A DNA stretch of 64,000 nt from Paenibacillus piscarius (lineage in GTDB: Bacteria; Bacillota; Bacilli; Paenibacillales; Paenibacillaceae): the NCBI RefSeq assembly GCF_022234545.1, contig NZ_JAIEUI010000026.1, forward strand, positions 1-64,000. The letters run 5' to 3'. The stretch's first letter is position 1. Every line of letters begins with the position of its first letter. Position numbers and translations under genes: made by a program. Under the pieces are notes generated by a model, which saw nothing but the letters and a program-made list of their open reading frames with translations, was not told the DNA's origin and did not search any database. This document shows, one piece after another, positions 1 to 8,716 of the stretch.

Positions 1-55
1 GGTACTCCTTTTTCTATGCTCAAAAAAACCAGATATAACAAGGGTTTTGAATTAT

Positions 56-183
56 GAAATTGTCTCTAAATTGCAACAATAATCTGATCTGATTCGGCTA
101 ACTGCGGGAAATCCTGCAAAATGTGCAACAATCCCCGCCTTTACTCCTGAGTCAGCCAGGAATCCTGCATTATGTGCAACATT
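56..183. repeat. Three degenerate direct repeats with a period of about 52 bases
   Basis: Two clear copies (107-132 and 159-183) share the core ATCCTGCAnnATGTGCAACA, and a weaker third copy (56-80) keeps GAAAT at its start and TGCAACAAT at its end. The copies are evenly spaced at about 52 bases. The array touches the left part of the window and may continue outside it. No gene is visible in 1-327 apart from the terminator at 235-284, and the short open frames here have no ribosome site. The role is unknown; it could be a genome-wide intergenic repeat family. Confidence 0.55.
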
Positions 184-234
184 GGATGCATCTCGACTCT
201 GGGTTCCTTCTACATCTGCTATATCTGCTCTAGC

Positions 235-284
235 AAAAAAGCTGACAGACTATTTCACATCACAGATGAGAATAGCCAGTCAGC
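235..284 (-). terminator. Rho-independent terminator of the RCC1-like gene
   Basis: Read on the minus strand, GCTGAC (279-284) pairs with GTCAGC (241-246), and CTATT/AATAG extends the stem after a small internal mismatch. A run of six T follows (235-240). It lies about 45 bases past the stop of the minus-strand gene. Confidence 0.7.
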
Positions 285-327
285 TTCAGCTTGTATCTAA
301 GCGGAGAATATTATTCTTTCCATCCTA

Positions 328-1854
328 TCACTTCATGCTAATCGCAATTCTGCCCTCCTGCGGCAGCCAGTCGACCTTGGCGCCAAGCTGTTCGCTGATG
401 AAGCGCAGCGGCAGGTAGGCGGAACCGTTAACGACAAACGGCTTATTGGCCAGAGTTACACTTTTACCATTAACGGTTGTCGCTCCGGTCACGGTGTTGA
501 TCACAATGGTTAGCGGGGAGGCATCAGCAGCGGTGCCGGTGATGGTGGCTACTTTATCCGTAGAATATCCGACAGTCGCACCCATCTTGCTGAATAGCGA
601 ACGCAGCGGAATGAAGTTCTGTTCACCCCGGGTAATGACACCGTTCGTGAAGGCAACAGATTCGCCGTTCAAGGTAACAGAGATTGGCTTCTGCATCGGG
701 ACAGGCTCCTTATAGCTGAACTCATAAGTGCCGTAGCCGAGCTCGGCATTCTTGTTCACGCCCCAGCCCCAGAGGGTGCCATCGTTCTTCTGCATGATGA
801 TGTGTCTTCTGGCGCCCTTCATCGACTGGACATCGGACAGGAGCAAGGTGAACTTGGCATTCGGCGACATAAGTTCTGCAGCAATCGAAGCGGCATAGAC
901 CTTGCCGTCTGAGGTCAGTGCCACAATAGATTGTTCAACGATGTAGGCATCGGTCACCTTGCTGATCCCCGAGAAGACAATCGGAACGGGTTCATCCTGA
1001 TACGTGGTTCCATCCGAATATCCGGTAACGGTGGAGCCCCAGAACCAGAGACGGGATTGCCCGTCAATCGCTAGCCGGCTGCGCCCGTTGTTGTAGAGAG
1101 ACTTAATATCCTTCAGGCCGGCAAAAGGAACAGCCTTCACCTGGGCAGGGTCACTCTGGGTCTCCGGCTCATATTCATTCTGGACCGGCCAGGTCCAGAC
1201 GCTGCCATCCTTGCGGAGGGCATAATTCTGTTCCAGCTGAACAACATCCTTCAGATTGGCGATTGGTTTAGTAGTAGCCAGCTCATCTATGCTCGTCCAC
1301 ACCGTCCCGTCTGTCTTCAGGAACAGGTAACGCTCCCAGCTGTTATACTTGTTGTTGTTTAGCTTGTTACTCTCGTAATATTGAGAGATAGATGCAACTT
1401 GATCCAGTCCCGGCACCTGGGTAAAAGGAGGGGCAGTTCTTTGCTCAGATGAGACGACAGAAGAATAGACACTGCCTGTGGCGGTGAAGGCCAGATAACG
1501 GGGATACATCCCTTGGACTCCGGCGACATTCTTCATGTCTTCGGGAGACAGGATTTCGCTGCCCTTAGCGTCAGTCTCCCATTTCGAGACGCTGCCATCC
1601 TTGGTCACTGCCAGTCCGCCGTTCCACAGCGGGAAGGCGGATTCCACATCGTGTAATCCCTGTACCTGCGTAGGTACGGACTTCTGCTCTCCCCAGACCC
1701 AGAGAGAGCCATCATCCTTAATCAGATAATCGGGTCCATACGAAGAGATACCGGAAGCCGCGGCACTGGCAGCAGAGCTGGTAGCCGGTGTCGAAACGCT
1801 TAGGATTGCGGTCAGACTCAGGGTAACGCTCATCAGTACATTTCTTTTTTTCAT
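328..1854 (-). CDS. Secreted RCC1-like repeat protein with C-terminal copper-amine-oxidase-N domain
   Basis: The 508-residue protein starts at the ATG at 1854, seven bases after a GAGGA ribosome site. The upstream in-frame extension to 1932 has none. Residues 1-33 form a signal peptide (MKKR, hydrophobic core, then an Ala/Ser-rich cleavage region). The middle (about 40-390) holds repeats of the type 'DGSLWVWG', as in regulator-of-chromosome-condensation beta-propellers. The last 110 residues carry the 'FIPLRSLF..MGA' and 'YLPLRFISEQLGA' signatures of the copper amine oxidase N-terminal stalk domain, common in Paenibacillus wall proteins and not an oxidase. The gene stands alone, divergent from dgk. 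A surface adhesion or carbohydrate-binding role is likely, but the ligand is unknown. Confidence 0.8.
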   Translation of the reverse strand: MKKRNVLMSVTLSLTAILSVSTPATSSAASAAASGISSYGPDYLIKDDGSLWVWGEQKSVPTQVQGLHDVESAFPLWNGGLAVTKDGSVSKWETDAKGSEILSPEDMKNVAGVQGMYPRYLAFTATGSVYSSVVSSEQRTAPPFTQVPGLDQVASISQYYESNKLNNNKYNSWERYLFLKTDGTVWTSIDELATTKPIANLKDVVQLEQNYALRKDGSVWTWPVQNEYEPETQSDPAQVKAVPFAGLKDIKSLYNNGRSRLAIDGQSRLWFWGSTVTGYSDGTTYQDEPVPIVFSGISKVTDAYIVEQSIVALTSDGKVYAASIAAELMSPNAKFTLLLSDVQSMKGARRHIIMQKNDGTLWGWGVNKNAELGYGTYEFSYKEPVPMQKPISVTLNGESVAFTNGVITRGEQNFIPLRSLFSKMGATVGYSTDKVATITGTAADASPLTIVINTVTGATTVNGKSVTLANKPFVVNGSAYLPLRFISEQLGAKVDWLPQEGRIAISMK

Positions 1855-1955
1855 TATGTGATCCTCTACTTTCCCTATCATTAGTAGTTTCCATATAATT
1901 GCACCTTCACTATAGACGCTGCTTGAACGCAAAAAGTTTCTTTGAAAATTAACCG

Positions 1956-1982
1956 TTGCTGGCGGCGCTCCTGTGGTACAAT
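1956..1982 (+). promoter_or_regulatory. Candidate sigma-A promoter of dgk-dck
   Basis: There is an extended -10 box TGG-TACAAT (-10 hexamer at 1977-1982) with a weak TTGCTG -35 box at 1956-1961. The spacer is only 15 bases, so recognition would lean on the extended -10. The ribosome site of dgk follows 34 bases later. Confidence 0.4.
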
Positions 1983-2034
1983 GATTTAGTCTGTTTTTTG
2001 GAATTGTCCGTATTTGAGGAGGAAATTAGCGTTA

Positions 2035-2658
2035 ATGAAACATGCACCCTTTATAGCCGTGGAAGGCCCGATCGGGGCCGGCAAAACCACTCTCGCCACC
2101 ATGCTCGCCAGCGAACTAAAGCTTCCGGTCATCAAAGAAATTGTCGAAGAGAATCCGTTCCTGGACAAGTTCTATCAGAATATGGACGACTGGAGCTTCC
2201 AGCTGGAAATGTTCTTCCTCTGCAACCGGTTCAAGCAGCTTGAAGACACGACGGTGCAGTACATAGATCAAGGAAAGCCCGTCATCTCGGACTATCATAT
2301 CTATAAGAATCTGATCTTCGGGGAACGGACGCTGAAGGGATCGAAACGGGACAAATACCGGGAGATCTATCATATTCTGACTGACGATTTCCCCAAGCCG
2401 AACATTATTCTGTATATCCGGGCGGACCTGGATACGCTGCTGGCCCGGATTGCCAAGCGTGCACGTACATTTGAAGAGGTCATCGCGCCCGCGTACCTGC
2501 AGCAGTTAATTGAAGATTATGACGAAGCCATGGCCTCACTGGCCCGCCGCGAACCGTCTACGATTATTGTCACTATCGACGGCAATCAGGTGGATTTCGT
2601 GGAGAACCCGCAGGATTTCGCTGCTATTGCGCAACAAGTAAAGGAGCTTATGCAATGA
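2035..2658 (+). CDS. dgk: Deoxyguanosine kinase
   Basis: The 207-residue protein has the same length as Bacillus subtilis Dgk and is strongly similar throughout as far as I recall that sequence. It phosphorylates deoxyguanosine (purine deoxyribonucleosides) for dNTP salvage in the cytoplasm. The P-loop GPIGAGKTT lies at residues 11-19. The 'WSFQLEMFFL' and 'DYHIYKN' stretches are typical of the dNK family (catalytic/substrate region), and an Arg-rich lid follows ('RIAKRAR'). The ATG at 2035 follows GAGGAGG (2016-2022). Its stop overlaps the next start in an ATGA, so the two kinases are translationally coupled. Confidence 0.93.
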   Translation: MKHAPFIAVEGPIGAGKTTLATMLASELKLPVIKEIVEENPFLDKFYQNMDDWSFQLEMFFLCNRFKQLEDTTVQYIDQGKPVISDYHIYKNLIFGERTLKGSKRDKYREIYHILTDDFPKPNIILYIRADLDTLLARIAKRARTFEEVIAPAYLQQLIEDYDEAMASLARREPSTIIVTIDGNQVDFVENPQDFAAIAQQVKELMQ

Positions 2659-3308
2659 ACAGTTACAATATCCCTGGCAATGCGATTATCACGGTGGCCG
2701 GAACCGTAGGTGTCGGCAAGTCGACGCTGACCGCAGCACTGGCGGAGCGACTGGGCTTCCAGACCTCGCTGGAGCAGGTGGACCATAACCCTTATCTGGA
2801 GAAGTTCTATCATGACTTCGAGCGCTGGAGCTTCCACCTGCAGATCTACTTCCTCGCGGAACGCTTCAAGGAGCAGAAGAAGATGTTCGAGCTGGGCGGC
2901 GGATTCGTACAGGACCGCTCGATTTATGAAGACACTGGTATTTTCGCAAAAATGCACGCCGACCAAGGTACCATGTCTCCGACAGATTACGCAACCTACA
3001 CCAGCCTCTATGAGGCGATGGTGATGACGCCATACTTCCCGCACCCGGATGTGCTGATCTATATTGAAGGCAGCCTGCCTTCCATCCTGACCCGGATTCA
3101 AGAGCGCGGACGCGAGATGGAGATTCAGACCGATGTCTCCTACTGGGAGCATATGCACGGGCGCTATTCCCAGTGGATCAACGAATTCAGCGCCTGCCCG
3201 GTGCTGCGGCTGAACATTGATGAGTACGATGTGAAGGACCCGGCTTCGGTGTCTGCGATCCTGGAGCAGGTAGGGCGGACGATCGGGCAGCGGGCGGCAC
3301 AGGCATAA
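2655..3308 (+). CDS. dck: Deoxyadenosine/deoxycytidine kinase
   Basis: The 217-residue protein has the same length as B. subtilis Dck and is close to it in sequence. It phosphorylates deoxycytidine and deoxyadenosine in salvage. The P-loop GTVGVGKST covers residues 16-24. 'WSFHLQIYFLAERFKEQK' and the 'QDRSIYEDTGIF' motif (the conserved DRS of deoxynucleoside kinases) are present, as is a lid-region 'RGREME'. It overlaps dgk by four bases and shares its promoter. A rho-independent terminator follows at once. Confidence 0.93.
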   Translation: MNSYNIPGNAIITVAGTVGVGKSTLTAALAERLGFQTSLEQVDHNPYLEKFYHDFERWSFHLQIYFLAERFKEQKKMFELGGGFVQDRSIYEDTGIFAKMHADQGTMSPTDYATYTSLYEAMVMTPYFPHPDVLIYIEGSLPSILTRIQERGREMEIQTDVSYWEHMHGRYSQWINEFSACPVLRLNIDEYDVKDPASVSAILEQVGRTIGQRAAQA

Positions 3309-3332
3309 CACGGACATAAAGTGTGTATTTAC

Positions 3333-3379
3333 AAAAAAAGAGCGTTTCACAGCCGATAGCGACTGTGGAGCGCTCTTTT
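3333..3379 (+). terminator. Terminator after dck
   Basis: The stem is AAAGAGCG/CGCTCTTT with an inner CACAG/CTGTG pairing, followed by TTTT. The A-run on the left side means it could also work weakly in reverse. The 200 bases between it and the prepilin peptidase gene hold no supportable gene. Confidence 0.85.
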
Positions 3380-3580
3380 GCGTTAGGACGAACGTTTAGT
3401 TCAATGGATCTACATAAACATGAGCTTTCCACAGGAAAATTATGCTATCTATTGGTCTGTATAATAATTCGCATTTGCACCTTAATTTGGGTAATAGGGC
3501 CTGTTTCAAATCGTCTTCTATTGGATTAATTAAAAACAGAAGGAAATATTACCAATTGAAGAAAGCTAAATCAAATCAAG

Positions 3581-4000
3581 CTAATACATAATGAACACGG
3601 TCAGAATGACTGGAACCGCAAGAAAAGGAGCGAAGGGCACGGAACCGGGAATCTTGTGCCCCGCTGTCCGCTTGAGCAGCAATGCCAGAGCACATAACAG
3701 ACAAGCCGCACCGAACAGTGCCACATTCAGGAGTCCTCCCAGCCATACCCCTAGCGCAGAGATCAGCTTAATATCTCCCGCTCCAACTGATCCGGAGTAC
3801 CTGCGCAGAAGAAGAAGGGGGGCGCCGGGGAGAAGCAAACCGCTCAGGGAATTCAATAGAGAACCGTACAGGATCATATGAAGAATACCCGCACCCAGAA
3901 TTAAGGCTGCCAGGAGGTTGGGAATTCTTCGCTGACGGATATCACTGAGACTGCATAAGAGCAGGAGAAGCAGCAGGCTGGATAACAATAGGAGTTTCAT
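3581..4000 (-). CDS. Prepilin peptidase, A24 family (TadV/CpaA-like)
   Basis: This 139-residue integral membrane protein is an aspartic prepilin peptidase, expected to trim the pilin leader peptides at the membrane. The two catalytic aspartates are visible: D20 in 'SDIRQRRIPN' and D76 in 'GAGDIK' (GxGD motif). Four to five hydrophobic helices are present and the methyltransferase domain of full-length PilD is absent, as in TadV. The ATG at 4000 follows GAGGCGG; a longer frame begins at 4048 without one. It is divergent from the Tad operon and is the only prepilin peptidase in the window, so it probably serves the Flp-like pilin at 10581. Confidence 0.88.
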   Translation of the reverse strand: MKLLLLSSLLLLLLLCSLSDIRQRRIPNLLAALILGAGILHMILYGSLLNSLSGLLLPGAPLLLLRRYSGSVGAGDIKLISALGVWLGGLLNVALFGAACLLCALALLLKRTAGHKIPGSVPFAPFLAVPVILTVFIMY

Positions 4001-4152
4001 ATAGAGACACCGCCTCGTGTGTGCTGTGTTGGGTTTTGTGCTATGCACGATTAGTCATTTTGTGGGGAATTTTCTCATGAGGTGTCGTCCTATGTCAAGA
4101 CTGAAAGCCTGTGCGGCATTCAAGCAAATTTCACTATGAAAGAGGATTGAGG

Positions 4153-5541
4153 ATGAGGGTACTTATACTCGCAGGTACGGCTCACGGGTACATCACTGCC
4201 CATATCGCTGATCCGTGGACAACAATGAATGACGGAGGACTGAGGGTCCGGGAGACCGGAGATTACTTCCGGAATCTTACGGTTCCCGGACTGGAAGCTA
4301 TTGTGATTACAGACCAAGGGCTGCCGGACGGGCTGGCTGCTGACAAGGAGTCTGTTCATACTCTGTTAGAGCATCTATCCCAGACCCGGGAAGACACTCC
4401 GGTAATTATATTAACGAGAGATCCGGGTCAGAGAGAAGCTTGGTCATCGCTTGCAAGACAATATCCGCAGCTTAATGTTCATGAATATCATACACCCCGG
4501 CTGCCGGTTTCGTTGCTGATACAAGCTCTGGCGCAGCTGACAGGTCGTCACAGGAATAAGGGGAGAGGTTCAAGCAGCCAGAACCATGATATACGTTCCG
4601 CGCAAGCCGGCGGGAATGAACCGGGTGAGCAGAAGGGCAGGAAGCGTTCTTTTCTGGACAGGTTCCGTTCCAAAGGCAAGGATGCAGAAGCGGTCCAGTC
4701 CACGGATCCGCTCTCCCGGGAGCTGGCGAACATCAGCCGGGGGATGAGCCGGATCGTGGCGGTGACCGGACACCGGGGCAGCGGGCTGACGAGCACGGCG
4801 GTCAATCTGGCGGCAGAAGCTGCCAGGCGCGGACTGAACACGATCCTTGTAGATATGGACGCTGAATACAGAGGGCTTAACCTCTATTTCAGCGGCTTCG
4901 ATGAACAGGCGCGCAAGGATGAGCATCTGGGGAGCTCCCTGATCCGGATGCTGGCGAAGCCGCAGGAATACAGGAATAATGCTTTTCCTGTCCAAGAGAA
5001 TCTATGGATCACTACACTCAGCTACGGGTTCCAGGACCAGCGGGCCATCCAGCAATTCTATACCAGCGGGAAGCTGGCCGGATTGTTATCAGCACTGCGG
5101 AATAACTTCAACCTTGTGGTGCTCGATCTCCCGCTGGATGCGATGCGTCAGATGGAGAGTGCGCTGATTCATATGGATACCTTCGCGCTGTGTGTGCCTA
5201 ATAACCTGTATTCAGTATTAAGCACTCTGCGGAATATTGAATTAGTGTTTACAAAGGATTCTGCCGCCTATCTGAATGCCAAGACCAAAGTGGTTGTCAC
5301 CCGCTATAATCACAGTTCCCGCTTCCACGGTGACCTGTTTACCCCGGAGAAGGTCGCAGAGTTGCTCGGCTCGGGGCTAAGTGACAGCTTCCGGTTCGAA
5401 CCGGCCCTGGCCGGATACGTGCCTGCCAGTCCTGATTTTGACCAGCAGATCGAAAGTGATATCCCGATTGTGAACAGCGGGCCGGAGTTCGAGCGGGCGT
5501 TCGGCACCATACTTCTTAGATTGATGGAGGGTTCGGGGTAG
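4153..5541 (+). CDS. TadZ/CpaE-like pilus protein with degenerate ATPase site
   Basis: The 462-residue protein has an N-terminal receiver-like half (1-125), a charged, low-complexity linker (about 135-180), and a MinD/ParA-like C-terminal half, the layout of TadZ/CpaE. Such proteins place the Tad machine at a membrane site. The deviant Walker A region reads VTGHRGSGLTST at about 203-214, so both the signature lysine and the P-loop lysine are replaced (His and Leu). 'ILVDMDAEYRG' keeps the switch-type aspartate. I chose the ATG at 4153, six bases after AGAGGA, over the GTG at 4111. It opens the Tad operon, and its stop abuts the next ATG (TAG-ATG). Confidence 0.8.
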   Translation: MRVLILAGTAHGYITAHIADPWTTMNDGGLRVRETGDYFRNLTVPGLEAIVITDQGLPDGLAADKESVHTLLEHLSQTREDTPVIILTRDPGQREAWSSLARQYPQLNVHEYHTPRLPVSLLIQALAQLTGRHRNKGRGSSSQNHDIRSAQAGGNEPGEQKGRKRSFLDRFRSKGKDAEAVQSTDPLSRELANISRGMSRIVAVTGHRGSGLTSTAVNLAAEAARRGLNTILVDMDAEYRGLNLYFSGFDEQARKDEHLGSSLIRMLAKPQEYRNNAFPVQENLWITTLSYGFQDQRAIQQFYTSGKLAGLLSALRNNFNLVVLDLPLDAMRQMESALIHMDTFALCVPNNLYSVLSTLRNIELVFTKDSAAYLNAKTKVVVTRYNHSSRFHGDLFTPEKVAELLGSGLSDSFRFEPALAGYVPASPDFDQQIESDIPIVNSGPEFERAFGTILLRLMEGSG

Positions 5542-6426
5542 ATGGATATCAGAGGTGTAAAAAATGTGGCTCCCAACCGCAACCTGCTTAAACGAATGGG
5601 TGCAGTGCTGTTCAGTCTGACCGTCATTGTCGTCTCATACATAGTCATTACCAATGCCAGCCAGGATGCCCGGGATACGGTAGAGGTGCTGCGGCTCACA
5701 CAGAAGGGAGGGCTGCCCGCCTTTACGGTGCTGACAGACAAGCAAGTGGAGACCTATAACATTATCCGCACAGAGTATACATCCGATATGGTGCTGGCGG
5801 ACAAGCTCCCTGACGTACTGGGCAAGTTCACCAAGTATTATATTCGTGACAACAGTGTGCTGTATGAGGATCAGCTGCTGGATGAGAAGCCGGTCAAGAA
5901 TGAATGGCTGTATAAGCTGGATGAGAAGCAGGAGGTCCTCACCCTGCCCTACAATTTCCTTGAGGCCGGCGGAGACATTCTGATGCCCGGAGACCGCGTC
6001 CGTATCCGTGTATCTTACAATGTGGAAGAAGCAGCAGCTTCTGGTGCAGGAGGCAATCCAAATGCCGTATTCAACTCTTCACAGTCCTCCGTCACGAAGA
6101 CCGAGATTCTGTTCGACAGTATTGTCATCAAGGACATGCTCAATGCCAACAGCCATTCGATCTATGAGGTATACAAGGAAGTGCTGAAGCTGAGCGAGGA
6201 CAAGCGGCAGGAGGTCATGCGCAGCGACGATTTCCTGAAGAGCATTCAGCCGAAGGCTCTGCTGCTGGAAGGCTCAGGTGAGGAGATTAATAAGTATGCC
6301 AAATACAAAAGCCTGGACAGCAAAAGCTTTCTGATTACGATGCTCAGCAGAAGCGGCAGTACGGTCATTATGGATGAGCTGCCCACACTGCAAAATGAGG
6401 TGGAGTCATGGATCGAAAAGAAGTAA
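5542..6426 (+). CDS. CpaB/RcpC-like pilus assembly protein (SAF-type)
   Basis: The 294-residue protein has one N-terminal transmembrane helix (about 20-36) followed by an extracytoplasmic region. The region starting 'LPAFTVLTDKQVETY' and 'MPGDRVRIRVSY' matches the SAF/CpaB pattern of Flp pilus assembly proteins. In Gram-negative bacteria RcpC works beside the secretin; here there is no outer membrane, so it probably contacts the wall or the growing pilus. The C-terminal half (190-294) is Lys/Glu-rich and helical and I cannot assign it. It overlaps the following gene by 19 bases. Confidence 0.7.
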   Translation: MDIRGVKNVAPNRNLLKRMGAVLFSLTVIVVSYIVITNASQDARDTVEVLRLTQKGGLPAFTVLTDKQVETYNIIRTEYTSDMVLADKLPDVLGKFTKYYIRDNSVLYEDQLLDEKPVKNEWLYKLDEKQEVLTLPYNFLEAGGDILMPGDRVRIRVSYNVEEAAASGAGGNPNAVFNSSQSSVTKTEILFDSIVIKDMLNANSHSIYEVYKEVLKLSEDKRQEVMRSDDFLKSIQPKALLLEGSGEEINKYAKYKSLDSKSFLITMLSRSGSTVIMDELPTLQNEVESWIEKK

Positions 6427-7235
6427 AAAAACTGGAGAGCATCTTCCGCAAGATTTCCTCCAAGGAGCTGGTCGGAGCCGAGTTCCGGGACAGCCCGTTA
6501 ATCTATAGTGTGATTGGCTTCCTGCCGGCCTGTGAAGGGACAGATCAGGCCATGCTGATCGGCAATTTAGGCTATTTGCTGGCACAACAAGGCTTCAACA
6601 CCTGTATCGTGGATTTTAAAGTGTTCAATCCGAACCTCTACTATCTGTTTGGTGTTGATCCTCCCGCCAGAGGGAAAGGGCTCATCCGGGTGCTGAAAAG
6701 CGACAAAGCGGATATACGCGAGGATATTGCTTCCACCTCTGAGGAGAGCCTGTATCTGCTCTCCCCTAGTCCATACGATCTGCTGGAGGAATATTTTGAA
6801 TTTGATTTCACGCATATTGAGCGCGTATTAGCCACACTCAAGGGAATGTTCGATATTGTCCTGCTGGATATTCCGTATAATCCGCCACTCGAATTCTGCA
6901 CGGGGGCCATGAAGCATTGCCATATCGGATATTTCACAGCAGCCGAGCGGATCGAGGCTCCGGGCAATATGACCAAGCTGCTGGACTTCGCTGCCTCTAT
7001 CGGCATCAGCACAGCCAAGTTCACCAGTGTCATTATGATGAACCTGCATGAGATCGGGCTGGATTATAAGGTGTTCAAGCAGATGGGCTTTCAGATCGCA
7101 GCAGCGCTGCCCTTCGTGAAGGCCGCAGCAGCGTACACCCAAGACGGCAAGCTCTACGTGAAAGATCATCCGCTGCAAAATAAGGCATTCATCAAGGAAA
7201 TGAACCGTTTGCGGGATTCCATTATTAATCAGTAA
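6408..7235 (+). CDS. Second TadZ-like (MinD-fold) protein, ATPase motif lost
   Basis: The 275-residue protein has the MinD/ParA fold signature in outline ('NLGYLLAQQGFNTCIVDFK', and 'MFDIVLLDIPYNPP' at the Walker B strand). The P-loop position reads GFLPACEGTDQ, with no glycine-rich loop or lysine. It is therefore likely a pseudo-ATPase that may pair with the first TadZ-like protein. The start lies inside the end of the preceding gene, after GAGGTGGAG. Its position between the CpaB-like and TadA genes is that of tadZ/cpaE in standard Tad operons. Confidence 0.72.
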   Translation: MDRKEVKKLESIFRKISSKELVGAEFRDSPLIYSVIGFLPACEGTDQAMLIGNLGYLLAQQGFNTCIVDFKVFNPNLYYLFGVDPPARGKGLIRVLKSDKADIREDIASTSEESLYLLSPSPYDLLEEYFEFDFTHIERVLATLKGMFDIVLLDIPYNPPLEFCTGAMKHCHIGYFTAAERIEAPGNMTKLLDFAASIGISTAKFTSVIMMNLHEIGLDYKVFKQMGFQIAAALPFVKAAAAYTQDGKLYVKDHPLQNKAFIKEMNRLRDSIINQ

Positions 7236-7249
7236 AGGAGGCCTCAGCC

Positions 7250-8716
7250 TTGCTAACCCGGGCAAAAGTAAGTGAAATGCAGCAGAAGTTCTCGCACCAC
7301 AGCACGCAAGAGGAAGATATGGATGCACTCAAAAATAAATACACCACGATCAGCTTCGAGGAAGCACTGGAATTATGCCAGAAATACATTAGCAAGGCGG
7401 CAACGAATGCCTTCCGCCGGGAGAGAGACCCGGTCCGCAAACGGGAAATGACCCAGGGCTATATTATGGAGTTCGTCGATAGCCAGAAGCCCAGCGTGGA
7501 GGGATATAACGGCTTGCAGTCCCTCAAAAATGCGCTGATAAATGAAATCACACACTACGGTCCGATCACCGAGGCTATGGAGGACCCGCAAATTGATGAG
7601 ATTCGGGCCAACGGGCCGGAGCAGATCTTCGTGGAGAGCGGAGGCAAAACGCTGCGCTGGGAACAGCATTTCACGGACCGCGAGCATATGGAGCGCATTA
7701 TCTCGAAGTTAATCGGAGTGTCCAAGATGCGCTTAACACCGAAGGTTCCGATGGTAAATGCCCGGACGGTGGAAGGGTACCGGGTGAATGCCACCCATGC
7801 GGAAATCTCGCCTTATGAGCTGCCGGCTTTTGTAATCCGTAAATTCAGCAAAAAAAGTCTCACTCCGGCCATGATGATTCGTGAACAGAGCTTCTCTGTC
7901 AATATGTTCCGGCTGCTCTCCCTGATTCCCAAAGCAGATCAGTCATGGATTACTGTAGGGCCAACCGGCAGCGGTAAAACGACGCTGAATGAAGTGCTGG
8001 TGAAGCAGATTCATCCGCTCTCGCGGATCATCACGATTGAGAATCCGTCCGAGATGCGGCTGCACCGCCGGGATGGCGGTGAATTCGGCCCCGTCATCAA
8101 TGATGTGCTGCAGTACGAATCCGTGCCTGAAGAGGATGATGCCAGTCCTGCTACAATGGAGAATCTGCTGATTAATGCGATGCGGCAGTCTCCCCATTGG
8201 ATCGGGCCGGGCGAGCTGCGGACCCCGGGTGAATTCGCCACTGCACTGCGGGCGGCACAGACCGGGCATTTCTTCTTCACCACGCTCCATGCCGAAGGGG
8301 ATGAGGAGGCGATCTACCGCTTCCTGACTGCCTATCTGATGGTGTCCAATGAACCGGCTGAGCTTGCCTTGCGCAACATTTGCAGTGCCGTCCGGTTCGT
8401 AATCTACCAGGAGAAGCTGGCGGACGGGACCCGCAAGGTCACGTCGATCTCAGAGATTCTGGGATCAGAAGGCTTGAAGCCGCTGATTAATCCGATTTAC
8501 AAGTTCATCTACGATGATGTGGTGGAAGAGGCGGGCGGCACAAGGGTGGTCCAAATCATCGGGCGGCACAAGCGGGTGGGCAAGCTCTCGCTGCGCGCCC
8601 AGGAGTCTATGATCAAGGCCGGCATTAAGCGCAGCCGGTTTGAATTCCTCACCCGGGAGCCCCTTGAGGACGAAACGGAGGGTTATGCATTCGATGAATG
8701 TGAACTTACTCATTAG
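7250..8716 (+). CDS. TadA/CpaF-type secretion ATPase
   Basis: This 488-residue traffic ATPase of the VirB11/TadA family is expected to power pilus extension (and possibly retraction) as a hexamer at the inner face of the membrane. Walker A is GPTGSGKTT at about 237-245. The aspartate-box region is 'ITIENPSEM', the Walker B/Glu motif is 'GPGELRTPGE' near 322 (usually GEVRG.E), and the His box is 'TTLHAEGDEE'. The family's N-terminal helical domain is present ('ITEAMEDPQIDEIRANGPEQ'). The start is a TTG at 7250, set by AAAGGAGG eight bases upstream. It is diverged but keeps all catalytic elements, unlike the two MinD-like partners. Confidence 0.88.
   Translation: MLTRAKVSEMQQKFSHHSTQEEDMDALKNKYTTISFEEALELCQKYISKAATNAFRRERDPVRKREMTQGYIMEFVDSQKPSVEGYNGLQSLKNALINEITHYGPITEAMEDPQIDEIRANGPEQIFVESGGKTLRWEQHFTDREHMERIISKLIGVSKMRLTPKVPMVNARTVEGYRVNATHAEISPYELPAFVIRKFSKKSLTPAMMIREQSFSVNMFRLLSLIPKADQSWITVGPTGSGKTTLNEVLVKQIHPLSRIITIENPSEMRLHRRDGGEFGPVINDVLQYESVPEEDDASPATMENLLINAMRQSPHWIGPGELRTPGEFATALRAAQTGHFFFTTLHAEGDEEAIYRFLTAYLMVSNEPAELALRNICSAVRFVIYQEKLADGTRKVTSISEILGSEGLKPLINPIYKFIYDDVVEEAGGTRVVQIIGRHKRVGKLSLRAQESMIKAGIKRSRFEFLTREPLEDETEGYAFDECELTH

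Noticed and set aside
1-183. CRISPR array
   Set aside because: Only three degenerate copies with a weak third, spacers do not look like protospacers of equal kind, and no cas gene is in the window.
182-418. Plus-strand 78-codon open frame
   Set aside because: It overlaps the terminator and the end of the RCC1-like gene, has no ribosome site, and its text is low-quality.
2586-3350. Minus-strand 254-codon open frame over dck
   Set aside because: Antisense shadow of a strongly conserved kinase gene; its His/Arg/Leu-rich text is a typical reverse-strand artefact.
4001-4152. Sigma-A promoter for the Tad operon
   Set aside because: I found no pair of -35 and -10 boxes with acceptable spacing; a promoter must exist here but I cannot place it.
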